Source of the DNA: Gordionus sp. m RMFG-2023
Lineage: Eukaryota; Nematomorpha; Gordioida; Chordodea; Parachordodidae
Assembly (NCBI RefSeq): GCF_954871325.1
Contig: NC_088777.1
Coordinates: 49,329,366-49,393,365 of the forward strand
Length of the DNA stretch: 64,000 nt
Reading direction: 5' to 3'
Shown: positions 33,601 to 45,600 of the stretch, in pieces
Position numbering within the stretch: the stretch's first letter is position 1
Layout of the letters: every line of letters begins with the position of its first letter
Notes under the pieces: generated by a model
The model's input: the letters and a program-made list of their open reading frames with translations, nothing else
Databases searched by the model: none
Told to the model about the DNA's origin: nothing
Made by a program: the position numbers and the translations under genes

Positions 33601-36600
33601 ATTAGGATAATTATTATGCAAGTCTTAAGATTTTGCTCATACGTAGCACAAAGGTTACATCTATTAACAAAATCTCGAGGCTTAGACAATATTATTCTGC
33701 CTAAAATATTGAGTTAACCGTTCTTAAAAATCGGCTCAAATCGAGCCGTTTAACAACACTATCCCCAGGTGATAATTAGGAATTTATAAATTTTAGTTTC
33801 GACTTACCAGGATGAATTTTTAAATTTAAAAAAAAAATTCGATTTTTGAGGAAATGTATTTTCGGAGTTGTGTATAATAGAATACGTACCCTGTGTTAAA
33901 TATCAGATATTTTGCAGTAAATTATTTTTTTTTAAATATAAATTTAGGAATATCTGATGAGGAAATTTCATAGGGTAATAACTTTTACACTTGCGGAATT
34001 CATTACCAGTATGATCGGATTTATAAAAGTTTAACTTGATAGCGTGATCATATATTACATATATCGCGTGAATTGGGAAATTCCAACGTTCGCAAATTTT
34101 TTTGTTAAATGTAGAAATTACTCAATCATGGTATAGAGATAGACCAATACTTTAAATTTCAATTAATATCGGAAGTGTAGCCCGAAACTATGGATGTGTT
34201 TCTGGTTAAATAGATTCTCAAGAAAATATTTTCTCATTTTAAAATGTTTACTTCCAAAAGTGTAACTTAATTGATTACTTCCAAATGTGTAATTTAGGTT
34301 TTCTAAATGATTCATATGGAATTAATCTAAATATAAAAGATTTGATATTCTAAAAAAATTGTGAACCAACGTATCACAAGATTCAAATTAGAGTACAAAC
34401 AGCTAGTTGACGAGTACGAGTAAAGTAATAACACTACTCATTCCAATGCAAGAGCTAACCATAGAGACAAGCAATGTTCAATTCATGTCCAGTGATACCT
34501 TAGAGCTAAGGCCAATTGATAACGCAACAACTGAAGTGATATGAAATCTAATCAAAAATGAACCATCACTCCCTTTTAGAGCTACAAAACACCCAAAGGC
34601 ACCTCAGCATATGATACCAGAGGTTTTAGTGCCAGTTCTTCATCCAAACCGTTTATAGAAATAATAGTATCAGTCTTTTTGAGGATGGAAATCAAGCTGA
34701 TGATATGACCAGAACTACGCCTATTCAAAAAAAAATCGAATAATTTAATCCTAAATGAGCTATAATAGGTATTGGGAGATGGTTGAAAGATGGATCGAAA
34801 TAACCCAGGAGCTCAAAGGGGCAATAGAAAAAACACCAAATACCATGGGAAAATAAATTATCATAGTCGAGATCGGTGCAGTTTCGCTATGAGAAAATGC
34901 TCAGGCTTACTGATTAGATAATTACTTTAGAGTAAAGCAAAAATATTAATTCTAAGTTTTAGACCTGCTCCGAGGCTCCTGACATGCAGAGATAGATAAC
35001 TTCACAATATACTATACCATCTATACAGATATAGCCCAATAACCAATCTATTACCAAGGATAAAATATGGGTTCCTTCCCATCAAAAACCTGCAAATGAT
35101 TAAAGACAAGCTAGCTATACAGACCGAGATCTATCATATATTAACGAAACAAATAAATAAAAGAAGTCTGCCAACCAAATATTAACAATAGGCATTATAG
35201 GGGAAGGAAGCAAAAACATGAATTGTTAAGTCAGCAAACTCAAGGTCAGGAGTCGTATCCGATCTCAGCTTAATTTTGCAAGTGGGTTTGGTCTGTATAT
35301 AGCCTTGTATATCATAGAGCTCCATAATCAGAGATGAAGCGATAAGAAATGTTATGAAATATTAGAAAAACTAGAGCCATCATATCCACATACTTTTTTC
35401 CAATTTATAGACCTCAACACATGCGACAAGACTAAAACAACTCAACCTATAATGTTTATCTAGACAAAACCTAATATATGGAATTCTAAGATTGAGAGAT
35501 TTCTAACCCATGTTTAAGGATTCAGCATAAATCGTTATTCCAGAAAAATTAACCACATATACGTCAAAAGGTTCGGTATAATTTGGTGTATAGAATACTC
35601 TTTTTACACAAAGGAATCTTATCAAAGAAATATAAATAAAATAATTACCCACTAATTTTTAAAATCTTCTTAGCAAAAATATAAGCTGGCAGTTTATGAG
35701 TAATAAAGGATAAATCTCATTCATTTTAAAAAAAAAGCAAAATAATATTAAGGATATTTCTATCCCTTATAAATGCAATTACGAATGTAATTAAAAACTA
35801 GGTATTGCAGGGCATTCTGGGGAAGGGTATTATTATTTGAGATATATTATAAATTGCTAAAAAATTAGGAATATTTTTCTTAATGTATTCTCACAAACAT
35901 ATTGAGATACTAAGGAAATTAATACAAATATTTAAAATTTGGAGATTTCTACTGCTTATAAATAATACTTTCCTTTATTAGTGATCTACACTGGGTCTAA
36001 TTTTTTTATTTACTCTTGAAAATCCTGGCTCAAAATTAGAATACAAATTTTTTGTCCACCAACTCAAGCAGGGTTGCCTTTGCCCGGCCTTCGGCCGGGG
36101 TAATTGATGTAGAATACTCATCTAAGTTAATATGTTATATTTAATATAACAAGATTTTTAAGACACTGAAAATTCTTTATTTATTTACTAATAACAATTA
36201 TGATGTATAATTATCTCATGTTTATAAATATAGCATAATATTAATTATCATATTTTATGGTTGATTTTAAAAGAGGCAATAAAGATTTCCCGTCGGCACT
36301 GTGGAGATAGGCGGAAAACTCTTTGCATGAATAGTTATATTTTGTTTAACCAGAAGTTCAGCTTCCAATGATGACGTTCTTTTCGCCAAGCAATAGTCAT
36401 TAGACTGAATATTCTCTCTGATGAAGCATTTGAATGCGGAATAGAAAATATAAAATTGCATATTTTCTCTATTAATATTTAGTTTTTATTAGAAAGAAAA
36501 TCCATCCATTTTTCTTAGGTATTCATGTGATTTTTTTTGATAATTTTTCTTCATAATAGGAATAAAATTGTGAATATTTCTCAAAGGGAATTTCTGTATC

Positions 36601-39600
36601 TATGTTTGGTATTTTATAATTACTAATAATTTTTTGTAATTGTTCACATTCTGGATATTTTTTTAATGTCATAGGGTTAAGATATTTCCATATATTATCT
36701 ATAATATCATAACGTTTTTCTACATATTCTATAATATCATAACGTTTTTCTACATATTCTATAATATCATAACGTTTTTCTACATATTCTATAATATTTT
36801 TTATAAATCTGATTCATTTTTGAAATTTATTGCCTTTTCTGCATCATTATTATGTTGTAAAATATTTTTAAAAATGCTCCCATAAAAATTTGTTGTATTT
36901 TTAAATTTACTGAATTCTTTAGTTTTAGGATAAGATCATGTGCTAATACATCTTCAGATTGCAATTGTAAATTTATGTTATTGACTAAAGTGCCAACGTT
37001 AAGGACAACACCTAAATATGCCTCTGCTAAATCATCTTCAAAAATTATTTTCAAAACTGGTTAGGTTGCTGATAATGATAAAAAATATTCTTTAAGGGGT
37101 TAAAAATACTTAAGCATCCGCTTAATCGCTAAGATTAATGTAAGCAAGTGTGTTGGAACATGGCGAAGTAATTCTGACCATTCTAAATTGCACCATTCTA
37201 CCAATTCTTTTAAAATTGTAACTCTTGGTCGAGTTGCTAAATTCATTATAGCATTTAATTACTATACTCTCGATATCATATTTGAGAAAAATGATGGCCT
37301 TTTTAAACGAATTGTGAAGAATGTGGCATATACAACCCATTGGTATAATATTATTATTATGGCTTCAATTTAGTCCAAATACTTTAATTTTTCCCAAAGT
37401 TTACAAATGCGTTATCTGCACAATAGGCCGTTATATTAGCAATATCAAGTTCAGCGAATTTTAAATTTTCTAGCAAGCATCTAGATATATCTTTAGGGGT
37501 TTCACTGTCAGACGAAAAAATTTTAAGTAATTTAACGTTTATTCCATTCTTTTGTTGAAGTATCTAAGTAATAAGGGAAATTTTTATATTACCATTATTC
37601 TATGCATCTGTTAGGAAAACGGATGATTGTTTTGATGCAATTTCAGAGTCAGGAAAAAGTGTGTAAAATAGCTTGCTTGAACAATCAGCCGACATATAGC
37701 TATGGGAATGTTTTATGGAATGATATGAATATTGTTTCTTCAGCAATAACAGACAAGGTTTCATTCTTAAAATATTCGGTTACGTATTATGATATAGAAG
37801 TTTTGGTTCTAGATTGCATTTGCCAGCTTATGTTTGTTAGATTTCATATGTTTGATTATATCATACTCTCCACTATGACTTATTGAAAAGCGTGATGCAC
37901 ATATACTACATTTTACAGTCGACCCTGAATGCTGCTTTAACCATTCATATTTTTGTTCCCAACTTTTATTATAACTTACCTTATATATTTTCCTCTTTTT
38001 TGTTTTTTTATATATCAATTTTTTATATTGAGAATCATTACTTGAGGATGAGCTTCCTGAAATATTTTAAATTTGCAAATACATTCTGTAACAAGTTCAA
38101 GAAATAAATATTACAATTTTTAGATAAAATGAGGTTTTTAAGAAGATACAGAATAAATCAAATTATAAATTAGCATATTTTAAAAATAATAATCTGATCT
38201 ACTGAATATATATTACCTATATTATAAATTAATTTTACTTAATTATTTTATAAAAATGTTCCTGAATCTAATTAATCAACTCTAGCAATTAATGTTTTTA
38301 GATATTTCTTAATTTTATTGTTAATTTAGCAATATCTAAGTTAAATTAAACTAATTATAATTTGTGAGTGTATGTATGTACAATTAATTTATTTCATTTA
38401 AAATTTTATGAGCTTTAATATAAGATTTATAAAATCCATATGAGATTTAAATTCATATTATAATTATATTTGATAAACTTTCTAAAAATTGAATGTGTTG
38501 TGAGTAATTGATCAATGAATATGATTGGTTAGTTGGATTATTAACTAATACTACAATTTTTTTAAATATTTTAAAATAAATATAAAAATATTTTTAAAAA
38601 ATTTTAAAATAATATCAAAACGTGAGAAAAAGTGTGAGACTAAGTGTGATTATTTTAATATACTCAAAAAACGTGAGAAAAGTGTGAAGTGTGAGTAAAC
38701 GTGGGTAAGTAAAAAATTAGGTATGAAATCGTGAGAATCACGGATAAATCATGACATCTGGCAACCCTGAACCCAAGCCAGAATTAATTTAAATATAGAA
38801 AAATTTAAATTTTTTTAATTGTAAAAATAATATTTTACATATGAAAATATTGGCATCATATTTCTTGCAAAAATTTTAAAATATACCTATTTATTTCACA
38901 AAATTGCATTACATTATATTTAAAAATATTAAGCCCAAACCTGAAGAATTTTTAGTAAGGGCTGGGTCTTGAGGATCTTTACTTTCCTTACTGTATCTCA
39001 GTATTATAAAATGCTTATAAAATATATAATAAATAAATATAATATTTTATTGAGTTAGACCTGCAATTTAATATAAGAATAAATATAAAAATTTGTTTGA
39101 TTTCTCTTCTTATAAAAATCATCTTCGCTATAATTTTGCTCTATTTTTACAAATAGTATGTCAGCTTTTGATATAAAAAACAATAGCTGAGTATTTATTT
39201 AATTTAAGGGGAAAAGGGGGTATTTTATTTAAATTATAATCCCTAAAACCCTAGCTCTAATGCAATCTTGAATCACAATTTCTCCAAACCCTGCAGCCTT
39301 AAGTTATATATATATATCAAATAATAACAGATTTTGTATAAATACCTGCCCATAAAACTTTACCAAACTGAGAATGTATAAGATTCAGTAGTGATTGAGT
39401 GTCATTTGAAGTTGATTGTTTTAATATGTCTAATAATGTACATTGAAATTGGTTTCTCTCAAGGCTCTCTTTGGGTAACAATTTAAAAATTGTAACAAGT
39501 TTATCTTTTTAATGGTTTTGTAATATAAAATAATACTAATAAGTTTACCTATAGATATTTTGTCAAAGGGTAGATATTCCTTTTTTATACCTTCTAAATA

Positions 39601-39913
39601 TAACATGGCTAAGTCATAACCACTTGGTATCTATTAATAATATATACATAGTAATAAATAAAATTTATAAACCTGTTGTTTATTTAATAGTAGATTAGAT
39701 CCATCTATGATTAAATGCATTGCTTCTTCATATTTTTGTTGAGTAATATACCTAGATTACTTTAAATTTATTTAAATAATTAATATGAATAAACCTGAAA
39801 TAGATAATTTTATATAGCTGATGTGCTTCGTAAAAATCTTTTTCATCTAACTTTACCTGCAATTTACTTAACAATTTGCTAAAAGTATTATTTTTTATCA
39901 TTTCCTTGGCCAT
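30625..39913 (-). CDS. GET4: GET4/TRC35, tail-anchored protein targeting factor
   Basis: Exons on the minus strand: 39913-39795, 39751-39673, 39630-39549, 39504-39346, 33216-33078, 32682-32539, 32485-32407, probably 31101-31073, and 30725-30625. Landmarks in order: FYEAHQLYKIIYFRYITQQK, YDLAMLYLEGIKKEY, LVTIFKLLPKESLERNQF, KVLWAEKDFPQARYHFIRSS, ESCASMLIDYAVNYGYPNET, FIAQTVFQYLCLKNQ, HPVIHKDNPPFPLPLLNFLC, KLTVFSILCDKYERALKRDP, a short GVP segment, and an acidic tail ending DEDEMD. These line up along human GET4 almost residue for residue. GET4 pairs with GET5/UBL4A and BAG6 to hand tail-anchored proteins to GET3. About 309 aa. Phase is consistent through exon 7; the exon 8 to exon 9 join is off by one base, so a tiny exon may be missed. 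Introns 1-3 are 42-44 bp; intron 4 is 6.1 kb of transposon DNA. Confidence 0.92.
31341..32171 (+). mobile_element. hAT element, internally deleted (hAT-2), in GET4 intron
   Basis: 831 bp with 17-bp inverted ends (CAGGGATCCAAACCGAA and its complement TTCGGTTTGGATCCCTG) and a perfect 8-bp target duplication GATTATTT (31333-31340, 32172-32179). AACCGAACC-like words repeat near both ends. Near 31735-31865 the plus strand keeps the transposase C-terminal block: VSVERCFSTI, LSEKNFENILNVRLNKKF, the hAT dimerisation region. The rest of the transposase is missing. It lies in the GET4 intron between exons 32407 and 31101. The intact ends and duplication argue for a fairly recent insertion. Confidence 0.93.
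33540..33760. mobile_element. MITE family A, in GET4 intron 4
   Basis: About 220 bp, fold-back: CGTTGTTAAACGGCTCATTT at the left, CGAGCCGTTTAACAACACTA at the right. It contains the family core GATTTTGCTCATA and AAATCTCGAGGCT. The left tip has lost a few bases and no target duplication can be seen. Confidence 0.85.
34370..35620. other. Unidentified decayed block in GET4 intron 4
   Basis: About 1.2 kb noticeably richer in G and C and with more even base use than its surroundings. Fragments in several plus frames look like former protein (for example ATKHPKAPQHMIPE near 34570). Broken many times. I do not recognise the family; an old retroelement or other selfish element is likely from its place inside an intron and its composition. 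No terminal repeats found. Confidence 0.45.
35979..36068. mobile_element. MITE family C, left part (split by hAT-3)
   Basis: Begins TAGTGATCTACACTGGGTC, matching the family C start TAGTGATCTGCATCGGGCC at 23927. It is cut at 36068 by hAT-3 and resumes at 38770-38981, which aligns with the right half of the 23927 copy (AATTTATTTAAATATAGAAA) and ends GATCTTTA. Outer flanks share CTTTCCTT. Confidence 0.7.
36069..38769 (-). mobile_element. hAT transposon with BED zinc finger, decayed (hAT-3)
   Basis: 2.70 kb with inverted ends CAGGGTTGCC / GGCAACCCTG and 8-bp target duplication AACTCAAG / AACCCAAG. The minus strand carries an hAT transposase in order: BED-type finger near 37840-37990 (KCSICASRFS, then IIKHMKSNKH), ITAYCADNAFVNFGK near 37400-37430, GCICHILHN then YDIESIVIKC near 37260-37340, NINLQLQSEDVLAHDL near 36960-37000, and fragments down to 36270. 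Several frame breaks separate these, so it is not active by itself. It sits in GET4 intron 4 and inside an older family C MITE. A 30-bp tandem repeat expands the reading frame near 36700. Confidence 0.93.
36698..36795 (-). repeat. In-frame 30-bp tandem repeat inside hAT-3
   Basis: Three identical 30-bp units plus a partial fourth. Read on the minus strand in the transposase frame each unit gives YVEKRYDIIE, so the expansion keeps the frame. Perfect identity means it is recent. Confidence 0.85.
38770..38981. mobile_element. MITE family C, right part (split by hAT-3)
   Basis: Right-hand continuation of the MITE that begins at 35979. It includes the hAT-3 target duplication at its left edge and ends GATCTTTA, compared with GATCTCTA in the 23927 copy. 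Confidence 0.7.
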
Positions 39914-41015
39914 ATGATTATTTTATTCAACATACCTTGCATTAAATCGAAACAAAAATATCGTAAAATAAAATTTACCCGTTATATGAAATATAATTTA
40001 GAACTTCGATACAAAGTTTTTTAATAGAACATAAGTTTTAAACCTTAAAAAGAGAAATATATATTATGCTTAAAAATTCATAGATATACGATGATGTTGT
40101 CAGTAGTGTAACAACGATAAATTTTTCCAAATATTGGTCATTAAATTTTAATTCACAAATAACAATTAAATATAAATAAATAAACATAACTTTTAGACAA
40201 AGATTATTTAATTCATACAAACTAGTAAACAAAAACATACCTATAATAATATAAGTTATGAAATATCCATTCACTCATTAGTCTCTGTGATGAATTTTGA
40301 CAGGAGGGATTCAGCAATAAAATGAGCGTTAGCTGCAAAGATAAGACTACCATATGAGCTTAAAAGCTCATTTAAATATAGTAATATGGCATGATAACAA
40401 TTCAAATATAAATAAAGACACTGAGATAACAATAATTCTATTTAAGTCAGCAAATTAACCGTAAGCGTTATTATTTTAAAACACTATTTTATTTAATGTT
40501 ACTTTTTAGCATACAAGTGGTACCTTTTTGAAGGAGATATCCAACAAAAATCTCGGATACTGCAAAAGATGAAAACATTTGGATATGGTAATGGAATTTA
40601 TCTCAGAAAAATATAATAAAATTGAAATAACTTTTTTTGTTTTAAGGTGGATAAGGCAAAAAATGCATCAGATTAAACCTAAGCATAATAATTCGTTAAA
40701 TTTAATATGGAGAAATTTAAGAAAATCTAATATAAATCATTAATTTTGCTGAAAGCATTATTAATTGTATTTTAAAACATATTAATGAATACAATATTAA
40801 TTCGTAGATGGAACATGATGGTGCAAACGTCATATGGCCGATATGAAACCCTGTCAAAATATAATTAATAAAAATGTGTTGGTATAATATTGTACTTTTT
40901 TAAATTTATCTAATTCATTTTAGGGTATCCTGTAAATATGCTAGTTATACTCACAAGAAAAATTTTGACCGGAGGTGGACTGATTATTTAGAAACAAGTA
41001 ATATTTAGGAGTATG

Positions 41016-41401
41016 CAGTGGCGTAGCTAGGAATTTTCCATAGAGGGGGTCCATATATATATAAGTCTGGGGGACTTCGCTCCCCAGATCATCTTTAACG
41101 GGCCTTCGGACCTTTTCATAACCATATCTTCGATAATATATTATAAATATATTTTTTAAATGCATCAATAATATGTTATTATAATTTAGTAGATTATTCT
41201 CAATGACTTTATAATAATACTATCCAGAATAATTTCAATAGTAATATAATATTCTTCCACAAACATTAAAACCAAAAAAATATAAATATTAATGGTATTT
41301 ATTTGATATATAGTCACTTTTAAGTCTTTTGAACTAAAAAAAATAATTTTTGCTCTGGGAAAGGTCCATACCCGAAAACCACTCCCGTAGCTACGCCACT
41401 G
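41016..41401. mobile_element. MITE family B (hAT-type)
   Basis: 386 bp, ends CAGTGGCGTAGCTAGG and CGTAGCTACGCCACTG, with flanks GGAGTATG and TGAGTATG (7 of 8 match). The interior has the GGGCCTTCGGACC hairpin-like motif and the TTTGAACTAAAAAAA / GACTTTATAATAATACTATC text shared with the 46411 copy. Confidence 0.92.
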
Positions 41402-42263
41402 TGAGTATGTGAGGTTACTTGTGAAGTAGTAATTCACTCTTCATAGAACTTTTAACTCAAAGGTTTCCTCCCATGATTCAGTCGAGGCCTCTCGTCTTTT
41501 ATTTAAGTGGGCGGATAAGGGGGGGGGGGCTATTATAATTAAATTTTTATTTCAGGTATGTTCGGGAAAACATTTTTCTTAGAACAAGTTATGTCAAAAA
41601 TAAAATCTCATTTTCGGGTTACTAAATGGATATCGTCTTATTTCGCCATTTTCTTCTAATAAATTTGATTCCCCATAATTTCTTATTCGATATAAAAAGT
41701 GCAGGAAGATTATAATAAATAATATATGTAATAAATAATCGTTACTATGTTAGGCAACAATTAACCTTAAAATTAATTTGATGAATAAACACTTTTTCTT
41801 CTTTATTTTTATTTTTAAAACGAAAAATAACATTTATAAAATAATTATTATTCTAACCTAAAGTATTTTATATTATTCATTGATTGTATCTCCTCTCGAG
41901 AACATTGTCAAAATACTTAATCTTTTATCAAAGTGTAGGCTAAAAAAAATTAAAGCTTTTAACATCATAACGTATAGCCTTTAGTACTTACTAAATTAAA
42001 ATGATTTGTTTGTTTTATATTGATTCTTTATTTATCATTTGAGATAGGGATGTGAACCTAAAATAAAGTTGATAAATTTGAAATTGTTTTGTTGGACATT
42101 TCGAGATGACACCATCGATTTATGGATAACCCATAGAACCCGGTAATATTGACCTGGGGCAGGTTCCAACTCCTTCCAGAAAATCTGTTTGGATGATTAG
42201 GTTTTCCTGCTATCAAAATTTCTTAAAGATAAAGTTCGTAATTGCAGAACTCTAATTCGGGTT

Positions 42264-42457
42264 AGTGTTGTTAAACGGCTCGTTTTGAGCCGATTTTTAA
42301 AAACGGCTAACTCAATATTTCATCCATAAAAATATTACTCAAGCCTGAAGATTTTGCTCATAAAAGAAACAAAGGTCTAGACATATATTAACGAAATCTC
42401 GAGGCCTAGGTAAAATTTTTCTGGCTAAAATATTGACTTGAACCGTTTAACAACACT
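42264..42457. mobile_element. MITE family A (hAT-type fold-back), well preserved
   Basis: Ends TAGTGTTGTTAAAC (from 42263) and GTTTAACAACACTA (to 42458), with a perfect 8-bp target duplication ATTCGGGT. This copy defines the family boundaries: TAGTGTTG...CAACACTA with 8-bp duplications, typical of hAT elements. Confidence 0.93.
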
Positions 42458-42694
42458 AATTCGGGTTTCACATCCCTGATTTGAAATACATATAAAGAAA
42501 CTTTTTTTTTCTCTAACATATAATAGAAAATATACGAATATAAATTAAATTTACTATTTTTTTAGAAACATGTTCCCGATTTTTGATTATTTTTATAAAT
42601 AATAAATGAAAAATTTTAACAAATATAATTTTTAATAAAAATGGTATATTAAAATCATAAATTATAAAATAATTATATAAAAAATATTTTATAT

Positions 42695-45600
42695 TTAATT
42701 TAGGGTACGATTTGACTTTAACCATTTGACCCTTTCTTTAAAAACCTTAACTGCGAATTCGTAAAGTTCCATGTCCAAATAGTTAGCTTTAGCAATATTT
42801 GCCTTTAATATTGGATTCAAATTGGCTACGATTGATTTCGACTTTTCGGAAATGCAATCATCTGTGGCAATATTTGTATTTAACTTAAATTTAAAAAACT
42901 GCTTTAACAGATATCTGCTATCCGTAAGATTCTCCAAAATGCCGAACGCTTGAATTCCGAACAATAAATTTATTTTAGCGCTTTCGAGCATGATTTCATC
43001 GTAGTCCTTGAAACTAAAATAAAGAGAATGTGTTATTTTTAAAAATGATTTGTAGATAATTAGCTTTTTTTTGAGGCAATGTGTTATTTTTTAAAACTTT
43101 AAATCATTTTTTGAGCACGTTTAAAATGTCAAAATCTGATTTCACAGGAAATGTACGCCGTCATGTTAGGAATACCTATCCTATGGATTTCAGATAATTC
43201 TTCCGTGAACTTTTAATCTTAAAATTTTTCATATATCTTTTATCTGAATTATAAATGACTCAAATGTTAGCAGCGAAATTGTCTACAAGTCATAAGATAG
43301 TTATTCTGAACATGATGAAACATATTTCCGGTAAAATCAGATTTTTAAATTTAAAAAAAAAACGCGTTAAAAAAAATAATTTAAAGTTGTAAAAATAACA
43401 CATTGAGATGCTAACATATATATCAGAGACCTTCAGAGGAATCAATTGCAACGGCTCGGGGGCCCAAATTTTTTTTTAAATATATTATATTTATCTTTAA
43501 TTTTTTATAGATAATAATCGCGATTTAAAATATTTGGTGTTAAAATATAGGGCCCGGCCCGGGTATATTTAAAAAAATTAAAATAAGGGCCTGCCCGACT
43601 ACTTGTGCCGGGATTAGGGCCCGGCCTGCAGATTTTTGATATATATGTTACAGTAAGATCGTGTAATTAGTCAATATGCATGATACCTTCGTCGAATTGC
43701 ATGATATCTTATAAAATTTTCTAAAAATTGGAGGATCGGTATTCTACATCTGCTAAAATACATTTCAAGGAAAATATTGATTTTTTTTTAAAAAAAACGG
43801 TAAATAGCGCAATCATTTGTTTAAAAGCATTTATATACATTTTCAATAATCGGCCTTTGCCAAAAAATGTATTATAGCATGTTTAGGATCCTAGACCTGT
43901 ACGCTTCCTGTTTAATCCTGCAATTTTTTCCACGCCGGAAAAGCGGCCGATTAAGATGAAGCGTACTGTCAGAGCTCGCTGCCAATTTTTTTTTATGGCG
44001 ACGTGGGGTGTAAAATTTTTAAAATGCTATTTAATTATATATTTATAAAATAATTTTTTTATTATTTTTTTAAATCAGAATATTAAAATAAATAAAATAT
44101 GAATTGTATTACTTATAATCATTAATAAAATTTAATTATCTCAATTAATTATAATAAAACGATATTACAGTCTAGGAATAGTTTTAATTAAAATTGGAAT
44201 AAAAACGTCCCAAAATTCGTTTTAAAATATTTTTTTAAAAAAAAAATTATATTTGACATTAAATTCGTACTTATAGTCGCAACCTAACATTGACATATCG
44301 GCTAAATGTCTGGTCATTCGATTATTGGCCCAGTTATCTCGACATTTAATAAATCTTTGAAGAGACATATTACGTGACAAGACTTGTTTATGGCACAAAG
44401 ATTGTCTCAAAATTTTTCCTCCACACACGAACTCAGTTACATTCAGAGCGCCCACTTTTATCGCTTCATATTCGCTGACGTATCGCGTGACTGGATGTCT
44501 CAACATCGTTATGTTATAGTACCTAGTTTCATAGCATAAATAATATGATTATAAAAGTTGTTGACACCCTGAGTGCAGAGATGGGTTCAGGGTATAAACT
44601 CTATTTAGCGGAAATTTAGATAAGAAAAATTTAATCTAAACCAATTTCCTAAAATAAGTCCGAACCCACCCAGGTCTATATTACCCCTAGTTTGATAGGT
44701 TGTCCATAAATCGGTCTCTATTTGATCTATGGTCTCAAAAGTCAACTTTAACAATTTTAGATTTCTGAACCCTAATTAGATTATAAAAAAATTTAAAAGA
44801 CTGCCCAACCCAAATGAATGGTCACAATAAAATAAAATTATTATCAAAATAAAATGATCGAAAGGCCATTTCCAGACAGAACGTTTTTAGTTTCAAAGCG
44901 GTTTCCTTTTATTAGCGATAAGATGACTCCCTGACCTGCCTGGAAATGGCTTAAGCTCAATACCAGTGTTGTTAAAAGGTTTCGATCTAAGCCAATTTTT
45001 TAAAAATGGCTTCAATATTTTAGCCAGAAAAATATTGTCCAAGTTTCGAGATTTCAATTGTATTTGTCTAGACCTCTTCAGGCTTGAGTAATATTTTTGT
45101 GGATGAAATAGTGGGTTAGCCGTTTTTCAGGCAGTGGTAAAACGGCTCAATTTGGGCCGATAAAACGGCTAACTCAATATTTTATCTAGAATAATATTTA
45201 CGAAAGCCTTAAGATTTTGCTCATAGATGGCACAAAGGTCTAGACATTCAAACAGCGAAATCTCGAGGCTATGCAATATTTTTCCGGCTAAAATATTTAA
45301 TTAGCCATTTTTTACAAATCGGCTCGAATCGAGGCGTTTAACAACACTACTCAATACAGCTGATACAGAATAAATAGAAATGTTTAGGGACACACTCTCC
45401 TAATTTTTTTTATGACATATTACTTTAATGAATGTTCAGTTTGGCATATTGTTACGGTGTCATAAGCCTATGCAATTTCGAAAGTAATGGGGGGGGGGGG
45501 TGCTCAAATTTTTTTTAGCTCTTCAAATTTCTAAAGGGGACTTGAGCCCTTGTGCGCCCCCCTTTTGACGCCTACTGATTGTGATAGAATTTTTACACTC

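Larger units (their letters stand above)
39914..42694. other. Intergenic DNA between GET4 and HS6ST
   Basis: Upstream of GET4 and downstream of HS6ST, both minus. It holds the family B MITE at 41016-41401 and the family A MITE at 42264-42457. A short hydrophobic frame at 40038-40274 (minus) is not supported as a gene. Otherwise nothing recognised. Confidence 0.5.

Noticed and set aside
40038-40274. Hydrophobic 78-codon minus frame upstream of GET4
   Set aside because: Low-complexity Ile/Leu/Phe/Tyr text in AT-rich DNA, no recognised family, and a stop follows at once past the possible donor.
44574-44700. Possible further MITE (GATGGGTTCAGGG ... CGAACCCACCCAGG)
   Set aside because: Short inverted words only; no ends or target duplication could be defined.
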